Below are positions 1 to 11,639 of a DNA stretch of 64,000 nt, piece by piece (the stretch's first letter is position 1; each line of letters opens with the position of its first letter). The position numbers were made by a program, and so were the translations under genes. The stretch is from Typha latifolia (Eukaryota; Streptophyta; Magnoliopsida; Poales; Typhaceae), in the NCBI GenBank assembly GCA_019914945.1, contig CM034107.1, positions 1,178,001 through 1,242,000 of the forward strand, given 5' to 3'. The notes below the pieces were generated by a model. The model was not told where the DNA came from, did not search any database, and saw only the letters and a list, made by a program, of their open reading frames with translations.

Positions 1-70
1 AATAAACATGTTCATCTTCTGTGCCGGCATATGATTGTGATCTTCTGCTCTCCTTATTTGTCCCCTGTAG

Positions 71-282
71 TTGTATGGAATCCATGGGACAAGAAGGCCA
101 AGGCCATGTCAGATTTTGGGGATGAAGAGTATAAGCATATGCTCTGTGTGGAAGCTGCAGCTATCGAGAAGCCCATTACTCTGAAGCCTGGTGAAGAATG
201 GAGAGGAAAGCAGGAGCTATCTGCTGTGCCTTCCAGTTACTGTAGTGGGCAGTTAGATCCTCAAAAGGTTCTTGAGGGTTGA
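71..282 (+). CDS. Glucose-6-phosphate 1-epimerase-like, last exon (5' part outside the window)
   Basis: This is the C-terminal exon of a hexose-6-phosphate mutarotase of the aldose 1-epimerase superfamily, which interconverts alpha and beta anomers of glucose 6-phosphate. A pyrimidine-rich stretch ending in AG at 69-70 is a good acceptor. The exon opens in phase 1 and reads VVWNPWDKKAKAMSDFGDEE, then a segment containing YKHMLCVE, AAIEKPITLKPGEEW and a stop at 280-282. The motifs WNPW, DFGDEEY and LKPGEEW are characteristic of plant members from memory of the family. The tail after the SAVPSS motif is a short extension. Active-site residues lie upstream of the window. A GT at 308 and an AG at 757 suggest a 3'UTR intron. 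The family assignment is confident, the exact substrate less so. Confidence 0.85.
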
Positions 283-2200
283 GTGTTAATTGGTGCATCC
301 TGTACAGGTAAACTGGACATTTCTTTGTTGACATAACTTATTTTGATTCTGCTCACCTTTGTTATATGATATTCTCTGGCTGAAAAGCTTCGAACTAAGT
401 GCTCATGATGAGATACTTTAGCTTATCGTTTGAAGTATTCAAAGTTGAAAGCCATCAGTTTGTCAAACAATTAACAAATCTGTTGTTTGTATAATGAGAT
501 TGTTGCATCGAGGGAAAATTGGCTTTTTATGTATTCGATGTTTGTCACTGAATTAGGGATTGTTTGAAATCTTGTAAGATCCTTCTTCTCATCCTTCAAG
601 TGTGTGGGTGATGATACTGTAGAGTGCCCTTCTAGAATAGAATTTAAGAGATACTATATAGTAAGGTGCTTATCGAGTCGCATACTCTTATTCTGATTTT
701 TATGTCCAATTTGTCTTTCTGATCTGCAAAACTCGCTGGTGACTTGTCTTTTTGCAGGCCCAACCAGTGCGCAGTATAGAATTGGTGTTAGACCAGTCAT
801 CGATGGTCTCTCAACTTGTCATTCTCAATTTTCATCACCCCTACCCTGTTTGTATGTAGAAGCAGATTGTCAGTAGAATAATAGCATGCTATGTTCCTAT
901 GTGGTTCATACATATGAATTGTCATCTGGAACTTGGGGTCACCTCCTGCTTTTATCTTGTTTCTTTTTTGTAGCAATATTTTGTCATAAGACTGAAGTCC
1001 CTGAGGAAGAGAAGTAAAGGTCTCTACTGGCCTTTGTAATCCATCTGTGGGTTTTTGTGACTTCTCGGTTAACCCCTTTCAAAGTGTTGTGTTTCCAATT
1101 TATCAGTGCCTCTATCAATCTCTTGTTGATGTTGGGATTGATACAGAGATACCTGGATCTTGCCTTGTTTCACTCTGCTGTCTGCATAATTGCTTGATAC
1201 CAGTGATATCTTTGTAATCCTTGCGAGTTATAATTTAGGCTACCACTAATACTGCTACATACACTTAATTTTTGCATTTCAGTTATATTTAGATTTTGTC
1301 AACAAAAAAGAAGAAGCCTGCAGGTCTGACTATTTTAATATTTTTGTGAGAGAAGTTAAAAACTTAAAACGGTTTTTAAGTTAAAATGACCCGCAATTTA
1401 TTGAGTACGTACTCCATAAAAGTTGGAACTTTATTGCTTACAATACTAACTCCATAGGACAATGGCGAAACAAATTAGAGAAGTACGCAGGTCAAACCAA
1501 GCGTAGCTTGAATTCTGCTACTTACGTACTGTTATAATAATATCATATATAAATTCCTTAATTATATCCGTTGCCTATTGGAACATTTTAACAGATCCTT
1601 TCTGTTTTCGGTTTTCCCCGTGTACTTAACAGTCGTTACTTGGGACTAAAAGTCTTTTGCTTTCCTAACCACGCGATTCTTCTTGGTTATGTTTTTCTTG
1701 GAGAAAAGAGAGAGGAGGTAAAAGATTTTTGTATCACAAGAGAACCAACCGCAAGGGCGAATATTTTAATGTAAGTCAACATCCCTCTATAATATTTGCT
1801 TTGATCCAGTCCAAATAATGCGTCATCCCCTCCAATTCCTTCCATATCTACTGAAATTTACTTTTATTTATTTTTTAATCATGATAATTATACTAATTAT
1901 GTTTACTATAATCTTGATTAATAAATGCACTATCCTATGGTAATTTCCATCTTAAACTTCATTTATTACTTTTATGTTAGACTCAAGTCAGAAGTTAGCT
2001 TACCTAACTGATATTGTCTCTCCTGATTTGATAGTGAATCAAACGTCTTAATTTCTCTTATCCTCAAACCTTGTTAATCTAAAATATATGCATATGATAT
2101 AAATCCTAATAGATATAAAAAGAAAAAGAAAAAATGTAATTAAAAAATACAATTAATTTCCACAAAGAGAGAGAGAAGGGTGGAGCCAAAAGAGGGAGGG
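283..2200 (+). other. 3'UTR of the epimerase gene, then intergenic DNA
   Basis: No open frame of note. The first kilobase fits a 3' untranslated region with one intron (about 308-757). From about 1320 the sequence becomes strongly AT-rich and looks intergenic. No RNA gene or bounded mobile element was recognised. Confidence 0.5.
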
Positions 2201-2411
2201 AGAGAGAGCGAAAAGTATTTTATTTTATTTTTATTTTTCTTGCTCTGCCGCGATCGGCAGAGAGAGAAAGAAAGAGCAATCCAATCCAATTCCAGGAGAA
2301 CGAGATTGGGATTGGGAGAACGAAGTAAGCGAAGATAGAGAGAACGCGTAGAGCCAAAACCCCACGAGAAGCGAAGAGCAAAGAAGACGAGATAGAGAGA
2401 GAGAATTCGAG

Positions 2412-2442
<31 letters not shown>

Positions 2443-3047
2443 TATCTCGGTGATGCGCCTCGAATCGAGCTCTCCACCCACTTTGAACTCCCAAAGGTTA
2501 GCTTCAGCCGTCCTTCCTCTCTTATCCTTCCCAAAGTTCAAGTATTTTCCTTGTTTCTGCTCCTCTCTCGCTTTAGCCATCTCCAACCCGATCTCTGGCA
2601 ACCCACTTATAACTCCGACGTGATCCGTTTCGTTTCAGTTGATTGTTGATCCCAATAGCTTGGAACTAATCGCGGAGCGATTCCCTGTGACCAATTTGTC
2701 AAAAAAGGCGGGAGCTTTTTGGATTTCGTCGTCTCTCTTTGAATTGGGTAGTGCTCGACTTAGGGTTTAAATTCTACCAAGATTGGGTTCGTTGATATTC
2801 GAGCGTGGGCCGACATTTCCCGAATTGGGTCTTCTCCGTTAGTGTTGGTTTAGGTTATTATGTCTCAAAGATGAGATCTTTTGGCTGCATTGTTCTTGTC
2901 CTGCAGTTGGGAATATATTTGAAAGACTTTCTTTTTGGGAACAGGGAAAGGTAATTTTAGTTTGAAAGAGGAAGTAGATTCGAAGATGGTCAGAAGAACC
3001 CTAATTCTGTTGGTCTGGTGAATTGTGTGGCTGTTATGCAATAAGAG
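2200..3047 (+). promoter_or_regulatory. 5' leader of the ADA1-like gene with (CT)n tract
   Basis: A GA-rich stretch (about 2165-2410) leads into a (CT)n run at about 2411-2440 that lies on the sense strand of the downstream gene. A donor GT at about 2497 (CCAAAG then GTTAGC) and an acceptor after CCTGCAG at about 2906 suggest a leader intron of about 400 nt. The spliced leader would run into the start codon at 3048. CT-rich tracts around the transcription start are common in plant promoters and can bind BPC/GAGA-type factors; that role here is inference. Confidence 0.55.
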
Positions 3048-4304
3048 ATGCCAACGCCATCGCTGCCACAGCACAGTCGGATTAACCTTCGCGATTTGAA
3101 GTCACGGATTGTTGTGAAGCTTGGCCCGGAGCGTGCACAGAGGTACTTCAATTATTTGAATCAGCTATTGGCACAGAAGGTTAGCAAGCCGGAGTTTAAC
3201 AAGCATTGTCTTTTGGTCCTTGGGCGTGAAAACATCCCCTTGCACAACCAGCTTGTGTGCTCAATCCTTAGAAATGTCTTCCTCGGAAAAGCCCCTAATG
3301 AACTGGTTCATGAGAAATCATCCGCCAAGAATTTCTTACCTGTTGGTAAGACAACTTCTCAAGGAGATATTGGGTCTAATCAGGGAGCAGGATCGGTTCC
3401 CTTGTCTACTACTCGGTCCAATGGTGACATCTTACTGTCATCCCCTCGCAAAATCAGATCAGGCACCCGTGACCGAAGGATTAAAGATCACCCGAGTACT
3501 CTTGTACCAAACAGGTGGGCTGATTTTATGGGAAACCAAGATTTGATACCCTCTGGAGCAGCTATTAAGCAGAATGGCACTCTGGGTCCTTGCGATCTGA
3601 AGAGATCATTGCAGCATCATCAAGATGGATTTGCAGAACCTCCACCAAAGAGACAACGGATGGAAAACTTTGTGTTGCAGGATCAGGCTTCCGTTCAGAG
3701 CAAGAGCCCATTTGAATTGGCTGTTGCCGAAGATGTGGAAGAGGTTGAACAAAGTTATGAGTTGTATTCTCCAAGAAGTCCTCTTCGGGCTCCTCTTGGG
3801 ATCCCCTTTTGTCCTGCCAGTGTAGGTGGTCCACGTAGATCCTCACCATTTCTAACTTGTGGGAGCACTAACAATTTTGACAGTGGTGAGCTATGTCATA
3901 CTGAGGTTTTAAGGGAAAGGATGGAGAAAATAGCAGAAGCACAGAACATGGGAGGAGTGTCAATGGACTGTGCTAATTTGTTGAATAATGGACTAGATGC
4001 TTACCTGAAGCGGCTGGTTAGGTCATGCATTGATCTGGTAGGTGCAAGGACAGGACACCAATTTATGAAGTATCCACTCCACAGTCAGCAACCTAAAGTA
4101 AAGACTCTCAATGGAGTTTGGCAAAGAAACTATATGTATATAAATAATTGTCATGGATCTTCAGATGGTACTTACGAGTTGAAAAACCCAACTTCACTAT
4201 CTTTACAGGACTTTAGGGTAGCAATGGAGCTGAATCCGCAACAACTTGGTGAAGACTGGCCATTGATACTTGAGAAAGTTTCCTTCCGTTTATTTGACAA
4301 ATAA
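3048..4304 (+). CDS. SAGA complex transcriptional coactivator subunit, ADA1/Hfi1/Tada1-like
   Basis: An intronless ORF of 418 residues. The N-terminal 90 residues (SRINLRDLKSRIVVKLG, then AQRYFNYLNQLLAQKVSK, then CLLVLGRENIPLHNQ) match the SAGA-Tad1 domain of plant ADA1 proteins. These are structural subunits of the SAGA histone acetyltransferase coactivator in the nucleus. The middle (about 95-200) is low-complexity and basic, with PPKRQRM near residue 200 resembling a nuclear localisation signal. A second conserved block near 320-340 (LNNGLDAYLKRLVRSCIDL) fits the histone-fold-like C-terminal half of the family. Length is typical for plants, where coding sequences of this family are often intronless. 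The ATG at 3048 directly precedes the conserved domain. The gene converges on the RING gene. Confidence 0.85.
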   Translation: MPTPSLPQHSRINLRDLKSRIVVKLGPERAQRYFNYLNQLLAQKVSKPEFNKHCLLVLGRENIPLHNQLVCSILRNVFLGKAPNELVHEKSSAKNFLPVGKTTSQGDIGSNQGAGSVPLSTTRSNGDILLSSPRKIRSGTRDRRIKDHPSTLVPNRWADFMGNQDLIPSGAAIKQNGTLGPCDLKRSLQHHQDGFAEPPPKRQRMENFVLQDQASVQSKSPFELAVAEDVEEVEQSYELYSPRSPLRAPLGIPFCPASVGGPRRSSPFLTCGSTNNFDSGELCHTEVLRERMEKIAEAQNMGGVSMDCANLLNNGLDAYLKRLVRSCIDLVGARTGHQFMKYPLHSQQPKVKTLNGVWQRNYMYINNCHGSSDGTYELKNPTSLSLQDFRVAMELNPQQLGEDWPLILEKVSFRLFDK

Positions 4305-7221
4305 AGCAGGTCCAAATTAACCTTTCTTTAATCTACATATGTGGTTGTGTAGCCCTCAAAGACCTTGGGGCATGCCCTATTTTGGGTCAATAATGACGAG
4401 ACTAAACCAAGTTAACAGCTCTACCCTCATCAGGGATTAACAGAAAAAAAAGGTTTCCTGAGAAATTTCTCTGTTGGCATGAATAAGATCTGTTATTTAT
4501 ATCAGTCTATCCAAAGAGATTCTTTTAGCGAAAAAAATCCCCTAATTCCAGCACTTGTTGTATGTGCCAGCATCCGCTAGGGGACATCTTCCTTCCATGG
4601 CAGCTGGAGATCTTGTGATATCTTATTACAGAACATGGGAGGAAATCAGTTTTGCAGGAATACTGATATGTAACTTAGTATAGGTATAATAATGTCAGTA
4701 GGACTTATGGGTTGGATTTATGTATTATCAACTCATAGCTGCTTTAATAGATTTGGTTGTGATAGCTTCTTATCATTTCATGATTTGTTATTACAATTTG
4801 ATTTGGGCATCTGATTAACCTAATATCTGACAATATGTATGTCGGAAATCTGTTATATAGATGTGTTTCAAAATGTCAAATTTGATAGTCATTTATAGAC
4901 ACGAGAATTGATGGTCATGAATGTTCTTGTTGGCTCGTTGTTCATGTGCTCTACAGTCTTACGTTTTATATGTTTCAAAAAAAGAGTATTTCTTTATTGG
5001 GAATATCATAGATTTGTGGCGCCTTCTCATTATTTTGTCCTGGATTCCAATTTATTTTGTATTTGCAGTAAATCTAACATTTAGTAGTTGAAAGACTTTC
5101 TAAGTTTGGATTTGATTTTTTGTCATATTGTATGTCTTTAACTTATTCAGGAAACAAATTATTGTCACTTGCACTAATGCAGTGCATAAAATGTTGTGTG
5201 AAATTGTGAATAAATAGTATAAGAACAAATTTTAGGGAAAATGAGTATCATTTACTATCCTTTTTTTCTGATTTGTATGATTAGCCAGCCATCAATTTTC
5301 TGCTTTTCATAAGAACGAACTATTTCTTTAGATCACTGATGAAAACTTTACTGTACCTACAGTGTCAGCAGCAATTCATAATTTTGCATTTCCTAGATGT
5401 ACACTTATTGCTTATTTTTTGGACTTCAGATTATAGTGTATCAATACTTCTGTTTAATTGCCAAAGGGGAAGAAGATCCACTTATAAAAAGAAGATAGGA
5501 TCCTTGCAACCTAGTTGCCAAGCTATAAATAGACTGACTTTAATTTTGAACTGTTTGAAGTGTAACAATTTTGAAGGATGCTATTTTTTCAAGAAGATCC
5601 TGTCTCTTTCTTATTTACCATAGTTGGAGAAATGTTCTATTTGGATCAAAGTAAACTGTCTTTGACATGTCATACAGAGGTGAAAAGATTGGTTACACTG
5701 AACTAGCTTATCCTGAGAATTGAATTTTTTATTTCAGAGGAGTTCATGGACATTTTAAATTTATACTCATGCCATTTGATGATATATTTCTTTCTCCAGC
5801 TATTGTTTTATCGACATATACTATATATACACTACGACAAAGATAGACTCTGTCTATAAATATGCCAGGAGTATAAATGGAGCTAGATGAAAGGAGGTGT
5901 CTGCCATAAGCCATCCTAAGTCGAGATGGCTTTTAGCAACTCTTCTAAGTTGCTTATTTTAAAAACAAATTCGGATAAATAGGTCTGTGATGAAATAAGA
6001 GTGTGTAATTGAGGATGGATTCTTACATACCCATATGTAAATAGAACTCTGTTAGCATGTGTTGGTATTTATCTGTTGTACCTCTATTAATGTTTTTTTT
6101 TTGGCGTCCATTCATCCGTTAGTGTGTTTATCCAATCTTATAGGATGTGATTTCTTCACCAGAGCTATCAGATATGTACTGCTGGCATATAGTATGAGAA
6201 ACCTGTTGGTTTTAATTGTTGTTGTTTGATAGTTAGATCTTTTAAAGAGTCGAAACCACAAAGTTGCTCACCTATTCATGTCTTTACTGTGTTATACTTT
6301 ATTTTTCAATTGTTTCTTGATGTATTACTGATGGTATCATTCTTCTGCCAAAGTTGGTTATCTCCTGTCTTTATAGCATTAACTATTCCCTATTGGTAAA
6401 GATGGTGCATCTTAATGAGAACTCTCTCCCATTGCTTGTTGTTTCTCTCTCTTAAGCAGTTCTGCGATGGCAAGTATATTGATGAATATACTGCCATTCT
6501 TTTCATCATAATCACTGTGGTCATGCTTTCCTCTCTTAAAGCAGATTACTCTCAGGATAGCAAAAAGAAATCTTTTTCTACCTGAATATGCAATTCAGGA
6601 CTTGTATTTCAATAGAAATCATCCTTAGTATCAGATGAAAAATTTTGAGATATTTTTGTTCTTTTCATGTACTTCAGACTGCTGAGAAGAGAACAGGGCT
6701 GAAAAAATAAAAAGAAACAAATTGTTGTCTTCTTTTAATCTTAATTTATCTGTAGATGTATGATATTACCTAGGTGTTGATGCATTTAACAGCCAAAAAG
6801 GATCGTCCAAAGTCTTTTCATATTGTTTTCCATCTTATTCCAAGCTATTTATGTGCTGGGTCAGCAGAAGAAGAGGTTTACAAGGTCTGACTGGATATAT
6901 TTTTCAGGCAATTAACTAGTGCCCACCACTTCAACTGATGTTTGTATTGTCCTAAATGGCAGCACGAGCTGCAAAATTAAATGTACTAGCGATGATGTTA
7001 AGTGAGAAGCTCACAACAATTATCCCGAGGAACATTTGGTATGATTCATTCCTTTATCTAGTCAAGTGTATTCTGTGTAGGAAAAAGAGTTGACACAAAC
7101 TTTATTTTGTTTGTGCACATAATGAAGGATAATGAAATAAGAAGGATGTTTAAGTTTTGAATCTAACAATGACATTGAAGAGATGATGAATGTTATATAC
7201 AACTCATTTGAGCAAAGAGAG
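4305..7221. other. Intergenic region between converging genes
   Basis: AT-rich DNA with no coding region I can support; the short open frames lack codon structure or family motifs. The first few hundred bases are presumably the 3'UTR of the ADA1-like gene, and sequence just below 7222 the 3'UTR of the RING gene. No terminal repeats, tRNA or long duplications were seen. Confidence 0.4.
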
Positions 7222-9623
7222 TCAGGTGGCTGGAGAGGCAGATATTTTGCAGATAGGACACCAATTCTTCTGCTGAAACCATTGATGGATGCAAGTTATA
7301 TGGTAACTATGCTTGCATACCAGCTTCCCTAACTCATCACCAACAAAATACTCCTCCTGCAAAACAGAAATCAAACAGATTAATGTGTGGAGGAAGCCAA
7401 TAAGATAGTGTTCAGATGGTTAAAGAAACTCATATTATACGAGCGTTCCTAAATTTGAATTTTAGCAGCATATATTTAATTGAGACATTATTTAATTTTC
7501 ACTTCTCTCTCCAAAAAAAACAAAGAAAAGGCGAAGTACTAAGCATGACATGTTGCAGTTATATTGGCATATGTTTGTCATGTTATCTCACAAGGCAACA
7601 GTAGAAAAATGGATATCCACATAATGTTCTAGCATATAAACTTGAAGCCTAATTTATGGATTGCAGAAGGTCTAACCTTTGGCACTGCAATGGAATAATG
7701 CATATAAATTAGCCAAGAAGGGATTTCCATGGGAAGCATATTAGCGACCACACTAATATCAGTACCTGACAAATGCTGCATTTCATATCAGCATTTTCAC
7801 CGTCTATGATGCCTGAGGCCACCGAGGCTGGTGCATAAAGGCTTCTCTCTAGACATATTGATAGTTCTTCTTCTGAAAGTCCAGTGTTGACACTACCAAT
7901 GCTTTCACCTAATGCTAACAATTCCTGTTCACACATTGACAGGTCATTTAGTAACAAAATTATGAACATTATAGTCTTATGAGATCCTAGGAATCATACT
8001 ATAAGGTTCAAAGTTATCTATATAGCAATTCTCCAATAAAAGAAGCCACAATAATAAAATATAGTAACAGGACATGCAACTGAACAAACCTCATATGACA
8101 TGTCATCAATGTCCAATCTCAGTTCTCTGTGCTGATCAAGAGGGCTCTCATCATCTGTAAAGGAACTTGTTTCCAGCAGTTGCTGCAAGAAAGAGGATAT
8201 TTTCAGCTTTATCACTGCTCACTTTGAAAAAACTTTGACAGATGATATTTCCATCTCTCATTTTATAGAACCGATTGGGTATTAGTACGTAAAGTAGAAA
8301 CTAAAAGAAAGGGAGAGCAAGAGATGCCAATAACCTCATGTTTTTGTCTTGTTAAATCTTGTAATTACTAGCAAAATTAAGAGGGATATTTTTCACCTTC
8401 AATGCATGATCATAACTTTTTGCATATGGTAATGCGCATAGCCATATATAAGGATAAGCGTCAATATATAGGTCAAATATATTTTGACTGCTAACTAGGA
8501 AGATCATATACAGGAAAAACTATAATAAAAATAAGATAGCAATTCAATTTTTTCTGAATATTCACCTGTGTAATTCCATTTTTCCTGCAAGTCTGCATCT
8601 ATGTTTAACATGATATCTCAATGATAAATGAAAAAGAAAGTACATAGAAAAGAATTGCTTCATGATGATAAAAGAGATCCATACCTCTTCAGTTCCTTCC
8701 ATACTAAAGTGCCAGTAGCCATCTCCATCTTCCATAGTAGCATGAAATACTCGTCTGCGACTACCTCCGGAAGAAGAAGGTTGCATGACCTGAGTATAAC
8801 TTTTAGACAGTGAAAGGGAGTCATCTATATTTTCTGATGTGCTCCTTCTAGTCTTTCTGCTGGAATCCCGATGTGCTCTAACTGTGTTTACATTCCTGCT
8901 AGCAGTTTGTTTTGTGGTCCTTCGTAAATGTGGGCTTTTACCAGCTAACAAAGGCATGCTTTTACTGCTGGAAGATGAACTCTTTCCATCCAATGTCCTC
9001 TTTCTTGATGTACTAACCTTTCTATTACAACACTCTGGAGGACAACCTGATCGAGGAACATCTAATATCAAAGCATCCCTTGGATTTTTAAGACCATTCT
9101 TCTGTGAATCATCTTGTAGACCAGGCAAAGCATGTTTACCAGAACCATTTCTCTTTCTGGATGAAGCATAGTCCATGCAGGAGGAAATTGAGGGCTCTTC
9201 TTTATTTCTAGACAGTTTCTGTTGCCTCGCTTTAGTACATGTTCCTTGATGAACTCCAGGCTCAATTTCATTGGAATGAGGACTTACTGTTTTGCCTGCA
9301 GTCATGGTGACAGATTTTGAATTTAATCTATCCCTTTGTCTATTATCGTGTCCCATACTTTCTCTCGTACTGTATCTACTAGTATCACTGACTAAATAAT
9401 CAGGAGTTCCTTGTCTACTGCTGCTTTGAGCCTTGTTAGAGTCTTCAAGATCAGTAGCAGAAAATGATATCGAGGAATTTCCAGTGATGACCTTTGTGCT
9501 GCATCCTACACGGTTGCAATTTTTATTGCCGGTGCCATCAGAATTTTCTCTAAAAACAAGAATTGAGCCTCCTCTAGTAAAAAGAAGACCACAAGCTGTT
9601 CTTCTGGCCATTTGTTCATTCAT
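7222..9623 (-). CDS. RING-H2 E3 ubiquitin ligase, MBR1/MBR2-like
   Basis: Five exons on the minus strand: 9623-8685, 8592-8566, 8182-8090, 7924-7766 and 7356-7222. Every junction is in phase 0 with GT-AG borders, giving 450 residues. The start MNEQMARRTACGLLF with CNRVGCSTK nearby matches the N-terminus of plant MBR-type E3s; the open frame extends upstream but without an ATG. A long basic, serine-rich disordered middle follows. The conserved LDIDDMSYE, ELLALGESIG and GLSEEEL segments precede the C-terminal RING. Its ligands are split across the last two exons: CSIC, then 14 residues, C-x-H-x2-H-x2-C, then NWCPICK (C-x2-C-x14-C-x-H-x2-H-x2-C-x10-C-x2-C). All eight ligands are present, so it should recruit an E2. 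It is shorter than MBR2. The 9-codon second exon (TCRKNGITQ) is the least certain part. Confidence 0.88.
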
Positions 9624-11247
9624 GTAAGGATACAAGAGAAATGATAAGGTATCAACTTTCAAGTTTCAGATAGTCGATACTCCTCCAACTCTGCACCAAT
9701 GACTTGTATTAGTCAACAATTACTTAACGCTGAAAAGGAAAAATCTAATTTCATAACAAAACATGATCATTATTTGGAAACACAAGGCCACTACTGCATG
9801 ATTGTCAAGTTGAGTCAATATTCCACAAAGTACTGGTAAGACAGGGTACACAGATTTCAGCACAGGGCAATGCCTCGAATTAACAAGATTCTTAAGATAC
9901 TAACGATAAAATCTTTGAAAACTATTAGATAGATTATATCTATATAAATCTCAATTGATGTTAAAATCTTATCATAATGTCACTGCTACATATGCTTGGT
10001 TATCCTCACTTCAAGCATACAATACGTAAATCTGAAAATGAAGAACTTCCACTGTGCAGCAACTGGTATATGAATAAATGTATAGTTATCTCCCTATTTT
10101 ACACCAAATTTGATCTTCATACTGGTTGAAAATAACATTTCATAAGATGGCAAAGTTCAAACGGTGAAGAAAAACGCTGTTGTACAACAACTTTAGTACA
10201 ACCAAGATGAAATGGGCAACGGTGACAAGATTTAACATCTTTTCTCAATTATTGTACTATCAAACTATAATCTGATCACATGAACATAACAACTAATTGC
10301 ATGAGAAGGAATTCTCATTCGCTAATTAAGAATACTCATCCTACCACTTTTATATAACACATAAATCATTGCAAGTATCTCAAAGCCTTAAAACTTCAAT
10401 GCAGCAAATCTGCACAACTACAAGCACTTCCAAGCTATATTGCCTCACATGAAAAAGTTACTTTTGAGCCTTTGAATCTATTCACTCACAAATCAATCAG
10501 TCTAAATAAAACTGACCGTAAAAAGCGACAATCCACTTTTCCTAGATGCTTTTTCTGGCAACTGGCAAATAATTGCTGAAACAATTTAGCAAGAGTATAA
10601 GTAACTAAAGATTTTGCCTGTTGTTGCTGATTCATATATGTTTGAGGATCCGTCTAATCAAATTTGAAGCAAAAGTTCATACCAATCGTGAAAAAGAGAT
10701 GCAACCTCAATATGTATTGGGGGACCACAAAAGAGAATAATTCAGAGATAAGCAACATAACCAGGCGTCCTTAAAATGATAGATTCAATAAATCTTAGAA
10801 AGATTCTTTAGGTACAACATCCTTTTCTAAGGTTCCAATATGCAGAGTAGTATCAGAATAATTCTATTGACTCCAAGCAGTTCATGGATACTAAAATCGT
10901 GGAAACAACCTAAAGATGATCACAAAGTAAACTCATCAAGCTTGTAACTCAACAGGGCAATCAAAACCAGCATATCTAGCAAAGATGAGACCAAGTCAAT
11001 CATGCCAAAAGAAGAAGAATTAAAAAAAAAAAAAAAAACAGACAAACTTCTAACTCAAAAATTACTTCGTCTCAACCCAACAAACCTCAAATAACCAAGC
11101 ATAGAGGAGCAAAAGATAGATCATACCATCATCAACAAAAGCTAAAACTCCCCAAAACCAAAACAGAACCTCTACTCCATCGAAGCCAAAAGTCAAAAAC
11201 CCAGAAGAAAGGCAAGAGAAAGAAGCGAGCCCAAATCCCCCCTCACC
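9624..11247 (-). other. Probable 5'UTR intron of the RING gene
   Basis: No coding content is visible. On the minus strand, a strong donor (CAAAAG then GTGAGG) sits at 11247/11246, just downstream of a GC-rich promoter-like patch. The first coding ATG lies at 9623, with AG dinucleotides at about 9640-9700 that could serve as acceptor. A leader intron of about 1.6 kb is therefore the simplest reading; it needs transcript support. Confidence 0.45.
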
Positions 11248-11625
11248 TTTTGCGCGAAGCTATACTCTGCTATATCCAAGACCACACGTCAAAGCTATGA
11301 GAACAAAATCGAGACTTGTACGTGATTTATACTGAGAAAAGACTCCAAACCCGACTCAAAGATTGCAAAACGAAGATTCCTTTCTAGCAGCCAACCTTGG
11401 AAGCGAAGCCCAAAACGTATCATCCACACGGAAATCGAGAGGAATGGGGGGGGGGGGGGAAAGCCGGAGAGAGAGGGGTCGGGGTTTAAATACCCAAGAG
11501 TTGAGGGGGTAAAAGTCAAAAAAACCGTCATGGCCACCGGGGTCGCGTCCTGGCCGTCTGATGAGGCGCGACGATAGGATCGGACGGGAGTCATCAGAGC
11601 CGGGTCCGCTCAACCAACCGTTCAA
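11248..11625 (-). promoter_or_regulatory. Promoter and first untranslated exon of the RING gene
   Basis: This locally GC-rich patch contains, on the minus strand, TTTAAATACC (plus positions about 11484-11493), a TATA-like box, followed by a putative untranslated exon that ends at the donor at 11247. A run of about 13 G on the plus strand lies at 11446-11459. Short ORFs here lack family motifs and are not called as genes. Confidence 0.45.
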
Positions 11626-11639
11626 CGAAATTAGTGGTT

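Noticed and set aside
2140..2601. 153-codon minus-strand frame near the ADA1 start
   Set aside because: Antisense to a GA/CT-rich leader; the protein is largely ER and SL repeats from the microsatellite.
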